DNA of 64,000 nt from SAR324 cluster bacterium (GCA_028281495.1 JANQJU010000065.1:1-64000), one strand, 5' to 3'; counted from the first letter of the stretch, positions 9,350 through 18,531 are shown. Translations and numbers: made by a program. Notes: generated from the sequence alone by a model not told the origin.

Positions 9350-10801
9350 ATGCTGAATAAACACTTGAAAACCATCTCCATCGCTATGGAGTATGTCCGC
9401 GACAGCATCTATTTAGCGGATATGGACGACGTGATCGTGTTCGTGAATCGCGCTTTTTGCCAAACTTATGGGATGTCCAAAGAAGAAGTTGTGGGCAAAC
9501 CCGGAAGAAATCTGTGGCAATCCACAGTGGCGTATGTCGACCATCGCTCGCATTTGGCCGATCATTTTGAGCAAGGATGGGAAGGGGACACCGAGCACAA
9601 GCATAAAACCAATGGTATCTTTTTTGTGTCACTATCGGTTTCTCCAATTTTCAATGAAGAGGGTACTCCGACTGGAGTGCTTGGAATTGTAAGAGATGTC
9701 ACGGAACGAAAAATTGTTGAAGAAACGATGACACTGCGATCACGGGCCTTTGGAGAAATCATGGAAGGGGTTTCTATTGCAGATCCGAATCTTCCGGACA
9801 ATCCTTTGATTTATGTCAACGAAGGCTTTGAGAGATTGACCGGGTATTCGATGTATGACGTGGTCGGTCAAAACTGTCGTTTTTTGCAGGGGCCGGAAAC
9901 AGATCCTGCGGCTGTTGAGAAGATTCGCCAAGCGTTGAAAGAGAAGCGGAAATGCACCGTCGACTTAATCAACTATCGAAAGAACGGAACCCCCTTTTGG
10001 AATCGAGTGTCGATGACACCGTATTTCAATGACCAAGGCAAATTGATCAATTTTGTTGGTATTCAATCGGACATCACGCTCATTAAAGACTCGGAACAAC
10101 GACTTCAAGAACTGAACGCAAGTAAAGATAAATTTTTTTCCATCATTTCTCACGACCTTCAAAGCCCACTCGCGATGGTTTTGAGTTCCACAGAAATGTT
10201 GGCGAACCGTGCGCTCAAAATGAAGCCTGAAAAAGTTCAACGGTTCGCTTCGAACATTCACAATTCTGCTAAGCGACTGAACGATCTCCTCAAAAACCTC
10301 CTCACGTGGGCACGTTTACAATCCGGTCGGATGGCACATGAACCAACTCGGTTGGAACCCAAAGGTCTGATACACAACACAGTCACTCTGCTAGAAAAAA
10401 ATGCCTCGGACAAGCAGATAAAAGTTGCGATCAACCTCGAAGGAGAACATTGGGTTTACGCGGATAAGAATATGGTCGAAACGGTTTTCCGAAACTTATT
10501 GTCCAACGCGATCAAATTCACTCCAACTGGAGGTCAAGTGTACGTCGACTTGATCGAACGCGGTGAGATGCTTGAATGTCATGTGAGAGATACGGGGGTT
10601 GGCATTAGCGAACCGAATCAAAAAAAACTCTTTGCGATTGGGCAGCATTTCACCACAATGGGCACCAACCAAGAGCAAGGCACGGGCGTGGGTTTGATTC
10701 TATGCAAAGACTTTGTCGAACGGAATGGAGGCACGATCAAGGTCGAAAGCACCTTGGGGCAAGGGACAACATTCAAATTCACGCTGCCCATTGCCAACTA
10801 A
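9350..10801 (+). CDS. PAS-LOV sensor histidine kinase (blue-light sensor)
   Basis: This is a soluble 483-residue kinase. A PAS domain spans about residues 10-120. A second PAS domain at about 130-245 contains GQNCRFLQGPETDP, the signature of LOV domains, with Cys176 in the position that forms the flavin adduct under blue light. A HisKA segment has the phospho-acceptor at His268 (SHDLQSP), and the ATPase domain has the N box NLLSNAIKF, DTGVGI and GTGVGL. No membrane segment is seen, so it should act in the cytoplasm. The ATG at 9350 has AAAGGAG upstream; an upstream in-frame extension lacks one. No response regulator lies next to it, so its partner is elsewhere. The kinase call is firm and the light-sensing role follows from the LOV motif. 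Confidence 0.93.
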   Translation: MLNKHLKTISIAMEYVRDSIYLADMDDVIVFVNRAFCQTYGMSKEEVVGKPGRNLWQSTVAYVDHRSHLADHFEQGWEGDTEHKHKTNGIFFVSLSVSPIFNEEGTPTGVLGIVRDVTERKIVEETMTLRSRAFGEIMEGVSIADPNLPDNPLIYVNEGFERLTGYSMYDVVGQNCRFLQGPETDPAAVEKIRQALKEKRKCTVDLINYRKNGTPFWNRVSMTPYFNDQGKLINFVGIQSDITLIKDSEQRLQELNASKDKFFSIISHDLQSPLAMVLSSTEMLANRALKMKPEKVQRFASNIHNSAKRLNDLLKNLLTWARLQSGRMAHEPTRLEPKGLIHNTVTLLEKNASDKQIKVAINLEGEHWVYADKNMVETVFRNLLSNAIKFTPTGGQVYVDLIERGEMLECHVRDTGVGISEPNQKKLFAIGQHFTTMGTNQEQGTGVGLILCKDFVERNGGTIKVESTLGQGTTFKFTLPIAN

Positions 10802-10802
10802 C

Positions 10803-12140
10803 TCAATACACTCCCCATTCTGCTCCCAGAACCCATTGGTCTTTGTATTCGAATTGCCCGTAAAACCCGTCTTCATCACCGTAAAACACGTCCCCACCGA
10901 AATGCAGATTCAGCCCATCTTGCCATTCATAGATCACTTTAGGGCGAATCAACCCATCGCTTCGGTTCACGTTGGCAAGCCAAAGGACATCAACCGTTAC
11001 CGTTTCATTGAGGAATTTTCGTTCGGCTTTGAACGTCCAATCCGTTTCATTTTGATCTCGCACAAGCCCTGGATCGTCGTCTTGCACGAGGCTTTGAAAC
11101 AGTTGAGCACTCAAAATCGTATCACTCAACCCATACCAATCGAATCCCAGCACATAGGACCATTCACCGGTGGGATGCAGACCATCCGCATCTTGAGGAT
11201 CTTCTGTTAAAAAGTAGCGATCTGTGGAATAGCCGACCTCCCCCCGAAAGGTTAAATCTCCAAACGTGTTGACAAAGGTGCCTCCGATCAAATGAGTCCG
11301 ACGGTATTCGGGTGTGACGATGGCCACGGCACCTTGCTCACTAATCGATATGGTTCGAAAAAACAGAGGATTGTCGTGATAGTGATAGAGGTAATTCAAA
11401 GTCACATCCCAACTCTCCAGAAATGCTTTCAGCCGGAAACCATAGTCGGCATCATTCACCGCATGATCAGGTCGTTCCACTTCCCTCAAGTCGACTTGCA
11501 CTCCCGGCGGGGTCTGTGGACGAAACAACGGTGAGGTGAAACTAAAATCCGCTTCATCCTCAGGCAGATCGCTGTAGGTTTTATCGGGAATCCAGATCAA
11601 TTGCAGATCCCAATCGGAAATCACGGTTTCCACATTTACCGTCCACAACGGAATCCGTGAGCCTTCGAAATCATCCAGGATGAACTCTCGAAACGATTGA
11701 GGATTCACCACATCCAACACCTTCAGGCCATCAGTTTGCCCCCACACGATGGCCTGCTTACCAAGCGTGAACAACCAATCATCGGTCTCCGTTTGAACGT
11801 AAAATTCTCGTAGCTCGTAGTCAGCTTGGTCTCCCCAAGTGCCGAAACGTGAGGCGTCCCCGACTTCTTCTTGATTGCCGATGCCAGGTTCAAGGCGATC
11901 CAAAGCGTCCCAACGGAAGCGGAACTCACCTTTGACAACGGTATTCTCTCCTAAACTCAATTCGACTTTAGGACGAGCAATCCACTCCGCTTTTCGTTGG
12001 CTGGCAGTCGCAGAGTCGACCGAAGTCTCCTCCTCCAGGATGAGGTTGAACGAATCCAACTCCATGGCCTGAAGAGGGAAGAACAGCCAACTGATTGAAA
12101 GCACACAAGTTGAATATAAAAGGAATCGGAGTCGTTTCAT
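10803..12140 (-). CDS. Outer-membrane beta-barrel protein, DUF1302-like
   Basis: This 445-residue protein starts with a signal peptide (RLRFLLYSTCVLSISWLFF, ending near LQA). The rest alternates short hydrophobic and polar strands rich in Tyr, Trp and Asp, as in DUF1302/alginate-export-like outer-membrane proteins. The ATG at 12140 overlaps the TGA stop of the upstream RND gene in the sequence TGATG, so the two are translationally coupled. Such barrel proteins are commonly encoded with an RND pump and a LolA-like protein, which suggests movement of a lipid or other hydrophobic substance across the envelope. The exact substrate is unknown. Its 3' end almost touches that of the convergent LOV kinase gene. 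Confidence 0.8.
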   Translation of the reverse strand: MKRLRFLLYSTCVLSISWLFFPLQAMELDSFNLILEEETSVDSATASQRKAEWIARPKVELSLGENTVVKGEFRFRWDALDRLEPGIGNQEEVGDASRFGTWGDQADYELREFYVQTETDDWLFTLGKQAIVWGQTDGLKVLDVVNPQSFREFILDDFEGSRIPLWTVNVETVISDWDLQLIWIPDKTYSDLPEDEADFSFTSPLFRPQTPPGVQVDLREVERPDHAVNDADYGFRLKAFLESWDVTLNYLYHYHDNPLFFRTISISEQGAVAIVTPEYRRTHLIGGTFVNTFGDLTFRGEVGYSTDRYFLTEDPQDADGLHPTGEWSYVLGFDWYGLSDTILSAQLFQSLVQDDDPGLVRDQNETDWTFKAERKFLNETVTVDVLWLANVNRSDGLIRPKVIYEWQDGLNLHFGGDVFYGDEDGFYGQFEYKDQWVLGAEWGVY

Positions 12141-15100
12141 CACAACCCCCGTTTCAAACGTCGTTGTGTGAAATATTTTTCAGCAATGTCCTTTTCATAC
12201 TTAACATTGCTGAACTCGAAGACTGTTTGATGCCCGGTTTTGTGATTTTTGGCTTCGATCCGGTGTACGGTCCAAATCCCATCGATTTGGCGGATGTCAC
12301 TAGTTTGAATCGTTTTCAACGCATTCCCAGCGACATCCCAGTATTCCGATTTACGGGAAATCCACACATTGGGATCAATCCAACTCACCACTTTGCTGTA
12401 GCCCAATTCTTTTTTGATATCGTCGCTTTTAGGAATCATCTCCACTTTGTAAGTCATCACTCCATTGATTTCTTCCTGGGCCAGGGTTTTGAAATGGTAA
12501 TCTTCAATCGTGACTTTGTTTTCCTTTTTCATGTCTTCATACGTAAAGTCCGTACCTAAAAAGTAGTCTCCACGATCAGAAGCTGAGATTCGCCGCACCT
12601 TGCGCAAGGCCGGTAGATAAAGCCATTGATCATCATCCTTGTCTACATTCGGATAGTCATAGGTCAAAAAACCGGTGTCTTTAAGGTTGCTGGGCTTCTT
12701 GAAGAACAACACCGTTCGTTTTTCTTCTCCGAAATATTTACGGAACCCTTTTGTGTCACGGATTCGCTGCTTGCCGCGTTTGTCGGTTAAAATCATTTTA
12801 AGATCACGACGGACTCCCACTCCCTCGTCACGAGCGTTGACCTTTTGCACGATCTCCAACCCATCTGGCAGCCCATTGGCATGCGTCAATTGCGGGATTC
12901 CTAAAATGCTTCCGGCGAGTAGCCCGATCCCTAATAAAATGCTCAAACTCAATGCTCCTGTTGATCGAGCCGTGGCCAAGCTGGGTTTAGAAAGAGCCGC
13001 AGAACGTAGGTTTAAAAATCCAGGTTTTAACGCCTTGATCAGTGCTGGTAGTAGAACCAAGCTTCCTACAAAACTGGCCAGTACTCCCATTCCCACTAAG
13101 ATGCCAAAGCGATTGAGCGCAGGAACTTGACTGATGGTGAGTACGCCAAAGCCCAAGACGAGGGCTACAAAGTTAAACATCAAAGCACGTCCGGTGGTGG
13201 GGTAGAGTTTTTCCATAGCTTTCTCCAAAGTGAGTTGTTCGTGTTTCAAAAGTGCGATGAACCGATCCAAGGTGTGAATCGCAAAATCCACTCCCAGCCC
13301 AATCGCAATAGCGGCAAACATTGAAGTCCCAACGGCTAGCCAGATGTCAAAAAATCCCATGACGGCATAGATCAACAGCACCGCCAACACCGTGGGAATC
13401 GTTGAAAGCACTCCTGCATAAAAGGAGCGAAAAACGAGGGAGGCCATGACCAACACCAATAAAATTGACAGGGCCACTCCTTGGAAGTGATTTGTGGAAA
13501 GATCGCGAACCCAGTGGTAATCCAGGTTCACGCGCCCACTGAGGTTGGCTTGAATACCTGGGGTGTTGAAGGTGGTATCGATATACTGCTGCGCAGCCAA
13601 AACCACTTCACGGATCTTGATGAATTCTCCGGTATCTAGGGTAGCTCTGAGGTTGGCGAGACGATAATCATAGTCAACCACATGATCGAAATCCGTGGGA
13701 TCCCCGCTCACTGAATACAGCAGGAAATATTGCGCCACCAAATCGCGATCCGTGGGCAGTCGATAGGTTTCCGCACGACCTTCGTTCATCGAACGGTTCA
13801 TTTGCTTTAAATAATCCACAATGGAAGTCGTGCCTTTTACATGGGGTAACGATTCCAAATAGGCCTGAAATGCTTCAATCCGTTGCAGATGTTCGGGTTG
13901 GAATAACCCTTCATTGTCTGGTACCTCAATCACGATATCGAAGTAATTCGTGCCATCTAGAAGCCGATTCATCACGGTGTCAGCCACTCGCAATGGAACG
14001 TCTTCCTTGAATAACGTGATCCGTTGTTCGTTCACTTGCAGTTGGGTGGCTCCCCAAATCCCTAAGGCGGTAACGAGTCCAGACAACACCAGAATCGGAG
14101 CGGTATTCCGGTACACCCAACGGCCCAAACCAGCCATCATCGTTTCAAACAGGTCGGTTTTGTGGCTTGTCGCTTTTTCACGGAACGATGGACTCAACTG
14201 GGGTTTTAAAAGGGTGAGTGCTGCCGGAACTGTTGTCATTGAATACAACCAAGCCAAACCGACCCCAATCAACGCAAACAGACCAAAATATTTCATCGGC
14301 GGCATCGTCGATGCGACATACAACCCCCAAAAACCTGCCATTGTGGTCAATGTGGTCAGAGTAATCGGACGAGCAATTTCCCCCATCGTATCAACCACCA
14401 ACTCTGACGATGTGGCCTTAGGATTTGCACGCATGTGGGTGTAATATTCACTGAGAATGTGAATAGAATCGGCAACAGCAATCCCCACCAAAATCACAAT
14501 CAAACCGTTGGTGATCACAAAAAAAGAAATCCCTGAAAAAGCCATCGTTCCTAGCGTGCCTGCAACCGCTGCCAGTACCACCAAATTGGGTAAGACGGCT
14601 GCACGCACTGTGCGATAGGCCACAATCAACACCAAGGTGATGATCAACGCCGAAATCGGATTCAAGCGTTGTGCATCTTGATCGATGTAAGTTCCCAGAT
14701 ATCCGACCACAGCTCCTTCACCCGCCACATAAACACTTTCATCCTGAGTGGGAGCTTTTTCCATCAAGGCCAGGAGGTCTTCGTAGATTTTGCTTTCATC
14801 CGCGTTTTCTAAAAGCTCAGCGACAACAAGAGTGGCTGTCCCGTCAGGAGCAACCAGGCTGCCTACATAAAGCGGAAAGTCATCCACAGCGGCTCGGATG
14901 CTTTGAGAGGCTTGGAGGGTTTCTGGAAAGGGATCCAGAAACGGTTCGACAAACATTCCCTCTTCATTGCCAATGATGTTGTTTTCCGTCGCCAAACTCG
15001 TGATTTTGTCCGGATCGATACCCGGAACTTTAGCGACCTCATCACTGATCCACTGCACAACCTCCAAACTGATGGGATTGAAGATTCCATTTTCTCCTTC

Positions 15101-15340
15101 ATTGACGACCGCAATCACCATCGGATCCTTCAATCCGAAAATCTCTTTCACTTTATCTCGATAAATAAGCGCCGGACTATCCGGGGGAATGAATGCCTCA
15201 GCCGACGTATCTTTATGCATCTGAGGAATGAACGCGGCTACCCCAATAAATAAGAGGCCACTCAACACCAACACCGTTTTAGGCCAGTGCGTGACCCATT
15301 CAAAAAAACGAGAGGTGATGCCCTGGGATCGAATACTCAT
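12140..15340 (-). CDS. RND/MMPL transporter fused to a LolA-like domain
   Basis: This 1066-residue inner-membrane protein has the two-fold RND/MMPL layout: a first membrane helix near residues 15-35, a periplasmic loop, a bundle containing GIAVADSIHILSEYY, then a second loop and a second bundle containing GLGVDFAIHTLDRFI. After the final helix comes a further hydrophobic segment (LSILLGIGLLAGSILGIPQ, ending THA) that looks like a former signal peptide. From about residue 822 follows an outer-membrane-lipoprotein-sorting, LolA-like domain (PF17131 type: DDQWLYLPALRKVRRIS, YSKVVSWIDPNVW). In many genomes this domain is a separate gene, so this is a fusion. The ATG at 15340 has AAAAGGAG upstream. 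A MarR-type palindrome lies 27 bp before it, and the barrel gene overlaps its stop. Confidence 0.88.
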   Translation of the reverse strand: MSIRSQGITSRFFEWVTHWPKTVLVLSGLLFIGVAAFIPQMHKDTSAEAFIPPDSPALIYRDKVKEIFGLKDPMVIAVVNEGENGIFNPISLEVVQWISDEVAKVPGIDPDKITSLATENNIIGNEEGMFVEPFLDPFPETLQASQSIRAAVDDFPLYVGSLVAPDGTATLVVAELLENADESKIYEDLLALMEKAPTQDESVYVAGEGAVVGYLGTYIDQDAQRLNPISALIITLVLIVAYRTVRAAVLPNLVVLAAVAGTLGTMAFSGISFFVITNGLIVILVGIAVADSIHILSEYYTHMRANPKATSSELVVDTMGEIARPITLTTLTTMAGFWGLYVASTMPPMKYFGLFALIGVGLAWLYSMTTVPAALTLLKPQLSPSFREKATSHKTDLFETMMAGLGRWVYRNTAPILVLSGLVTALGIWGATQLQVNEQRITLFKEDVPLRVADTVMNRLLDGTNYFDIVIEVPDNEGLFQPEHLQRIEAFQAYLESLPHVKGTTSIVDYLKQMNRSMNEGRAETYRLPTDRDLVAQYFLLYSVSGDPTDFDHVVDYDYRLANLRATLDTGEFIKIREVVLAAQQYIDTTFNTPGIQANLSGRVNLDYHWVRDLSTNHFQGVALSILLVLVMASLVFRSFYAGVLSTIPTVLAVLLIYAVMGFFDIWLAVGTSMFAAIAIGLGVDFAIHTLDRFIALLKHEQLTLEKAMEKLYPTTGRALMFNFVALVLGFGVLTISQVPALNRFGILVGMGVLASFVGSLVLLPALIKALKPGFLNLRSAALSKPSLATARSTGALSLSILLGIGLLAGSILGIPQLTHANGLPDGLEIVQKVNARDEGVGVRRDLKMILTDKRGKQRIRDTKGFRKYFGEEKRTVLFFKKPSNLKDTGFLTYDYPNVDKDDDQWLYLPALRKVRRISASDRGDYFLGTDFTYEDMKKENKVTIEDYHFKTLAQEEINGVMTYKVEMIPKSDDIKKELGYSKVVSWIDPNVWISRKSEYWDVAGNALKTIQTSDIRQIDGIWTVHRIEAKNHKTGHQTVFEFSNVKYEKDIAEKYFTQRRLKRGL

Positions 15341-15366
15341 GGCTGCTCCTTTTGATTCGATTTGAT

Positions 15367-15394
15367 TTAAATAAGTGCATACACACTTATTTAA
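15367..15394. promoter_or_regulatory. MarR-type operator 1 (RND operon promoter)
   Basis: Perfect 11-bp arms TTAAATAAGTG and CACTTATTTAA are separated by CATACA. The same palindrome occurs at 16052-16075 in front of the neighbouring MarR gene, so this is very likely the regulator's binding site controlling the pump operon. Confidence 0.8.
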
Positions 15395-15397
15395 CAA

Positions 15398-15409
15398 AGT
15401 GTATGCACA
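15398..15409. promoter_or_regulatory. Possible weaker third MarR site
   Basis: AGTGTATGCACA repeats the inner GTGYATRCAC core of the two flanking palindromes but lacks the outer AT-rich arms. It sits directly beside operator 1 and could be an auxiliary or half site. Confidence 0.35.
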
Positions 15410-15487
15410 TGTTTTTAATAAAACTAAAAAGTCACTCTTTTGGAAACTACACTTTCCAAATAATGACCGACCACACTTTATGCACAA

Positions 15488-16036
15488 TCACTCATCGTTA
15501 CTTGCTGCGCTCCGACTCAACACCTTTTGCAACGGATCTGTACTTTTTGTTGCAAGCCCGATCATTTGAAACAATACGCGTTGAGTGTCATGCCAATCTT
15601 GGTCGCTGATTTGGTCTCGAATTTGAGACTGTGCCTGCTTCCACAACGGAATGGCTCGATCAAGCAAATCGATACCTGCGGAAGTAATCGATATGAACCG
15701 TGTTCTGCGATCCTGCCCCGGTTGAATGGCGACCAAGCCATCTCGTTCCAATGGTTTGAGTGCTCGGGTCAACGAGGTTCGGTCCATCACTGTAAAATCA
15801 GCCAACTCGTTGACCGTGAATGATTCAACTGCCGACAAAATGTTCAACAAATTGAATTGGGTTGCTTTCAATCCCAGTGGATGCAAGTGCGCTTCATACA
15901 CTTTGGTCAAAGCGCGTGATGTTTTACGAATATTAAAACATACACATTCTTTCCCAATGGTCGATGCTTGCGAAAATCGTGGACTGAAGTTGGGCACGGG
16001 TTTCTCCAAGAGGAATGAAATATTGATTGAGTACAA
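15488..16036 (-). CDS. MarR-family transcriptional regulator
   Basis: This is a winged-helix regulator of about 170-182 residues. The recognition region reads FTVNELADFTVMDRTSLTRALKPLERDGLV, followed by the wing PGQDRRTRFISITSAG, both typical of MarR. Such dimers bind palindromes and release them on binding a ligand. The matching palindromes at 15367-15394 and 16052-16075 flank the gene, so it probably represses itself and the downstream RND/beta-barrel operon. The start is uncertain: a TTG at 16036 gives 182 residues, while a GTG at 15997 has GGAG upstream and gives 169. The IS66-type element lies immediately beyond its promoter. The ligand is unknown but is likely related to what the pump exports. 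Confidence 0.9.
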   Translation of the reverse strand: MYSINISFLLEKPVPNFSPRFSQASTIGKECVCFNIRKTSRALTKVYEAHLHPLGLKATQFNLLNILSAVESFTVNELADFTVMDRTSLTRALKPLERDGLVAIQPGQDRRTRFISITSAGIDLLDRAIPLWKQAQSQIRDQISDQDWHDTQRVLFQMIGLATKSTDPLQKVLSRSAASNDE

Positions 16037-16051
16037 CTCACGCTTGATCTA

Positions 16052-16075
16052 AAATAAGTGTATACGCACTTATTT
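16052..16075. promoter_or_regulatory. MarR-type operator 2 (autoregulatory)
   Basis: Arms AAATAAGTG and CACTTATTT, exact over 9 bp, are separated by TATACG. The site has the same arms and 6-bp spacer as operator 1 and lies just upstream of the MarR gene. Confidence 0.8.
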
Positions 16076-16164
16076 AGGTTGTCAACGATAAAATTAATAC
16101 GACCTTATCGGTTCGTGTCTTTCCGGTAGGCAGGTGTGCATTTGCTAGCCTGATATGATTTGAT

Positions 16165-16191
16165 ACCTCCATAACATTCAATCATGGAGGT
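16165..16191 (+). promoter_or_regulatory. Hairpin that covers the tnpA ribosome site
   Basis: ACCTCCAT and ATGGAGGT form a perfect 8-bp stem around an 11-base loop. The 3' arm contains GGAGG, the ribosome site of tnpA, six bases before its ATG. In RNA this stem would block translation, a known way for insertion sequences to avoid expression from outside transcripts. Confidence 0.6.
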
Positions 16192-16196
16192 CAATC

Positions 16197-16583
16197 ATGC
16201 ATTCATCCCTATCCTTATCAGATTCCCAGCAACAATTCCAAGCCTGGCGTCTTCAAAAATCCCATTCTAAAGAACGTATCCCTGAACATCTGTGGCAATT
16301 GGCTGTCCAGTTTTGTGATACTCATCCTCTGACAAGAGTGGCCAAGCATCTCAATCTAGATGTGGGGAGTTTGCGTCAACACCGCCAACGGTTGACAGCC
16401 AAACCGACAGTACCATCATCTCTTCGGTTTGTGGAATTAGATGTGTCTCCTGCCCCATCGAACTCCTCCCGTTGTCAACGTGTTGAGTTGGAACGTGTCG
16501 ATGGGGTTCGCATGAGATTGTATTGTGAAGCCACCCACGATTTTGATGTCACGTCGCTGATTCATTCTTTTTTACAAGGGTGA
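16197..16583 (+). CDS. tnpA: IS66-type accessory protein TnpA
   Basis: This 128-residue protein has a helix-turn-helix-like segment (HPLTRVAKHLNLDVGSLRQH) and a basic tail, as in the short TnpA proteins of IS66 elements. GGAGG precedes the ATG but lies in a hairpin. The stop overlaps a possible GTG start of tnpB, so the two are coupled. TnpA is needed for transposition of related elements, though its precise role is not settled. Confidence 0.75.
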   Translation: MHSSLSLSDSQQQFQAWRLQKSHSKERIPEHLWQLAVQFCDTHPLTRVAKHLNLDVGSLRQHRQRLTAKPTVPSSLRFVELDVSPAPSNSSRCQRVELERVDGVRMRLYCEATHDFDVTSLIHSFLQG

Positions 16584-16585
16584 TC

Positions 16586-16951
16586 ATGCTCCAAGTCTCT
16601 GCGCATAGCAAAATTTTCCTTTGTATTGATCCCGTTGATTTCCGCAAAGGCGTGGATGGATTGCTTTGCGTCTGCCGTCAAAATCTCGAAAAGAATCCGT
16701 ATTCCGGTAGTCTGTTTGTGTTTCGGAACCGTCGAGCCACAGCCATCAAAATATTGACTTACGATGGCCAAGGCTGGTGGTTGGCGATGAAGCGTTTGTC
16801 ACAAGGCCGTTTCCATTGGTGGCCTAGCGATGACAATGCCACCAAAGAATTGAGTGCGGGAGAACTGCAGACGTTATTGTGGAACGGCAATCCCATCATG
16901 GCCAATATTCCTGAGAATTGGCGCAAACTCGAGGGAACTTATGCTGCTTGA
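16586..16951 (+). CDS. tnpB: IS66-type accessory protein TnpB
   Basis: This 121-residue protein matches the IS66 TnpB pattern clearly: IDPVDFRKGVDGL, LFVFRNRRATAIKIL, GWWLAMKRLSQGRFHWWP. It appears full length. AAGGG lies just before the ATG at 16586; a GTG at 16580 overlapping the tnpA stop is an alternative. Its last 13 bases overlap the end of tnpC on the other strand. Confidence 0.9.
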   Translation: MLQVSAHSKIFLCIDPVDFRKGVDGLLCVCRQNLEKNPYSGSLFVFRNRRATAIKILTYDGQGWWLAMKRLSQGRFHWWPSDDNATKELSAGELQTLLWNGNPIMANIPENWRKLEGTYAA

Positions 16952-18531
16952 GTCAGAGATTGGTAATTCCAAGGCAAAAAGGATTCAGGATTTTGGAGAA
17001 TGAGGGAACGATGATATTGGGCTTCAATCAAATAATCGAGGGGATTGACATCATTAAGCCAGCAAGTGTAAATCACGCTCATCAAAATATCCCCAATCAG
17101 CGCACCATGTTGAGTCTTGTAAAACAAGGCATTCTTGCGATTGCGGATCGGGATTTTCAGGGCTCGTTCGGTATGATTATTGTCGAGTGGTGCTCCTGGT
17201 TCGCTCAAAAAGCGGGTCAACTTCTCCCAATGATTGCGGCAATACTGAATGGCTTTGCCCAAACTGGAATTGGGTTCTACCAAGTGATCATCGATCTGTT
17301 GATCCAGCCACGTTTTCAGTTCCTTCATCGGCTCCAAACTATGTGCTTTATGAAAAGCCAATCTCTCTTCATCGGACATCGCTCTGTCTTTGGTTTGGGC
17401 ATTATTTTTATACACCTCACCGATGAGGTCGAGCACATAGCCACATTCCTGTGGCCAAACTTCCTCAATCTCAACAAATTTACGGCGAGCGTGTGCGAGG
17501 CAATTACATTGAATCGTTTCTTCATTTTTGGTTTTACTGGCCGACAATGCATCCGACATTTGCAGCGCTTTCTCCAAACCTTTGGCTCGGTGTGCTAAAA
17601 CATCATCAAGGTTTTCGCCTGCATGCTGACGGCCACTGAAAAACAGGACAATTTGCAGGTTCTCAACCAGCGAAATAATGCCCGAGGTGTAAATGCCCGT
17701 TCGTTTTCTCTCCGATTCTTCTTGGTTTTCTTTCATCAAGGAAAGAATCCGAACATAGGTATCATCGTTGTGCAACAACTTGCCTTGAGCTGCCAAACGA
17801 ATCAATGCTTTGTAAATCGGGTAAACCCCATCAGCCAATTGTTCGACCAGCTCCCATTGTACCGAATCGGGCAAAGGCATGCCAATCATGCTTTGAAAGG
17901 CTTCCATCCGATGGAACGGCGAACCCATGAAATATTTTTGAAGGGCAATCACTGCTTTGACCGTTTCATCATAGCGATCTTCGGGACAAATACCTTGAGG
18001 CAACGATGCAGTGAGACGCTCTCCACACAAAGCACAACGCAATTTTTGTTGTTGGTAGCGAGTCGCTTTGGCAATCGGGCTACCCACAACACGAATTACG
18101 ACACCTGAATCGATCTCATACAATCGCCCTCCACAGTTCAACGGGCAAGGATTACCAATCTTGAGTGTAGAATGCTCGACAGTGATAATGTCTGCTCCCT
18201 TGTAGACTTGATGGCTGTTGCGCCCGTGACCTTTAATGCGTGTGGGTTCGGTCGGTTCTTCCTCCGGATTATCAGAATCCAAAGGGGCTAGTTTCTCTTT
18301 TTTTGTCGAGGACGAACGGTTGCTTCGTTTTTCCGTGCTCAGGCCAAACAAATGAGACAAACGATGTACACTGATTTTTGTTTCTCGCAGCATGTGCTGA
18401 AGCCAAAGATTGAATTGGAGGACTTTGCCTAAAAGGGTGCGATCCGCTTCAGTCAGTTGATTGGATTCGAGACGATCTCATAGATGGTCAACTTCTTCTT
18501 TTTTGAGGTCGATTTTTTCTGGCTCTTTCAT
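16939..18531 (-). pseudogene. tnpC: IS66 transposase TnpC, interrupted by an early stop
   Basis: From the ATG at 18531 (GGGGAG upstream) the frame reads about 530 codons of an IS66 DDE transposase, but codon 18 is TGA (18478-18480), apparently from CGA. Downstream of it the frame is open: 484 residues from a possible restart at 18393. Family motifs are intact, including HNDDTYVRIL, CNCLAHARRKF and LDNNHTERALK..RNRKNALFYKT. The enzyme core could still be made by re-initiation, but the original product is broken. Its orientation is opposite to tnpA/tnpB, which is unusual for the family. Confidence 0.85.

Larger units (their letters stand above)
16165..18531. mobile_element. IS66-family element with inverted, interrupted tnpC
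   Basis: The element contains tnpA and tnpB on the plus strand and tnpC on the minus strand, meeting tail to tail with 13 bp of overlap. IS66 elements normally carry all three in one direction. I could not find convincing terminal inverted repeats or an 8-bp target duplication, so the limits given are only those of the recognisable content. The element sits between the MarR operator and an AT-rich gene pair. Confidence 0.7.
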
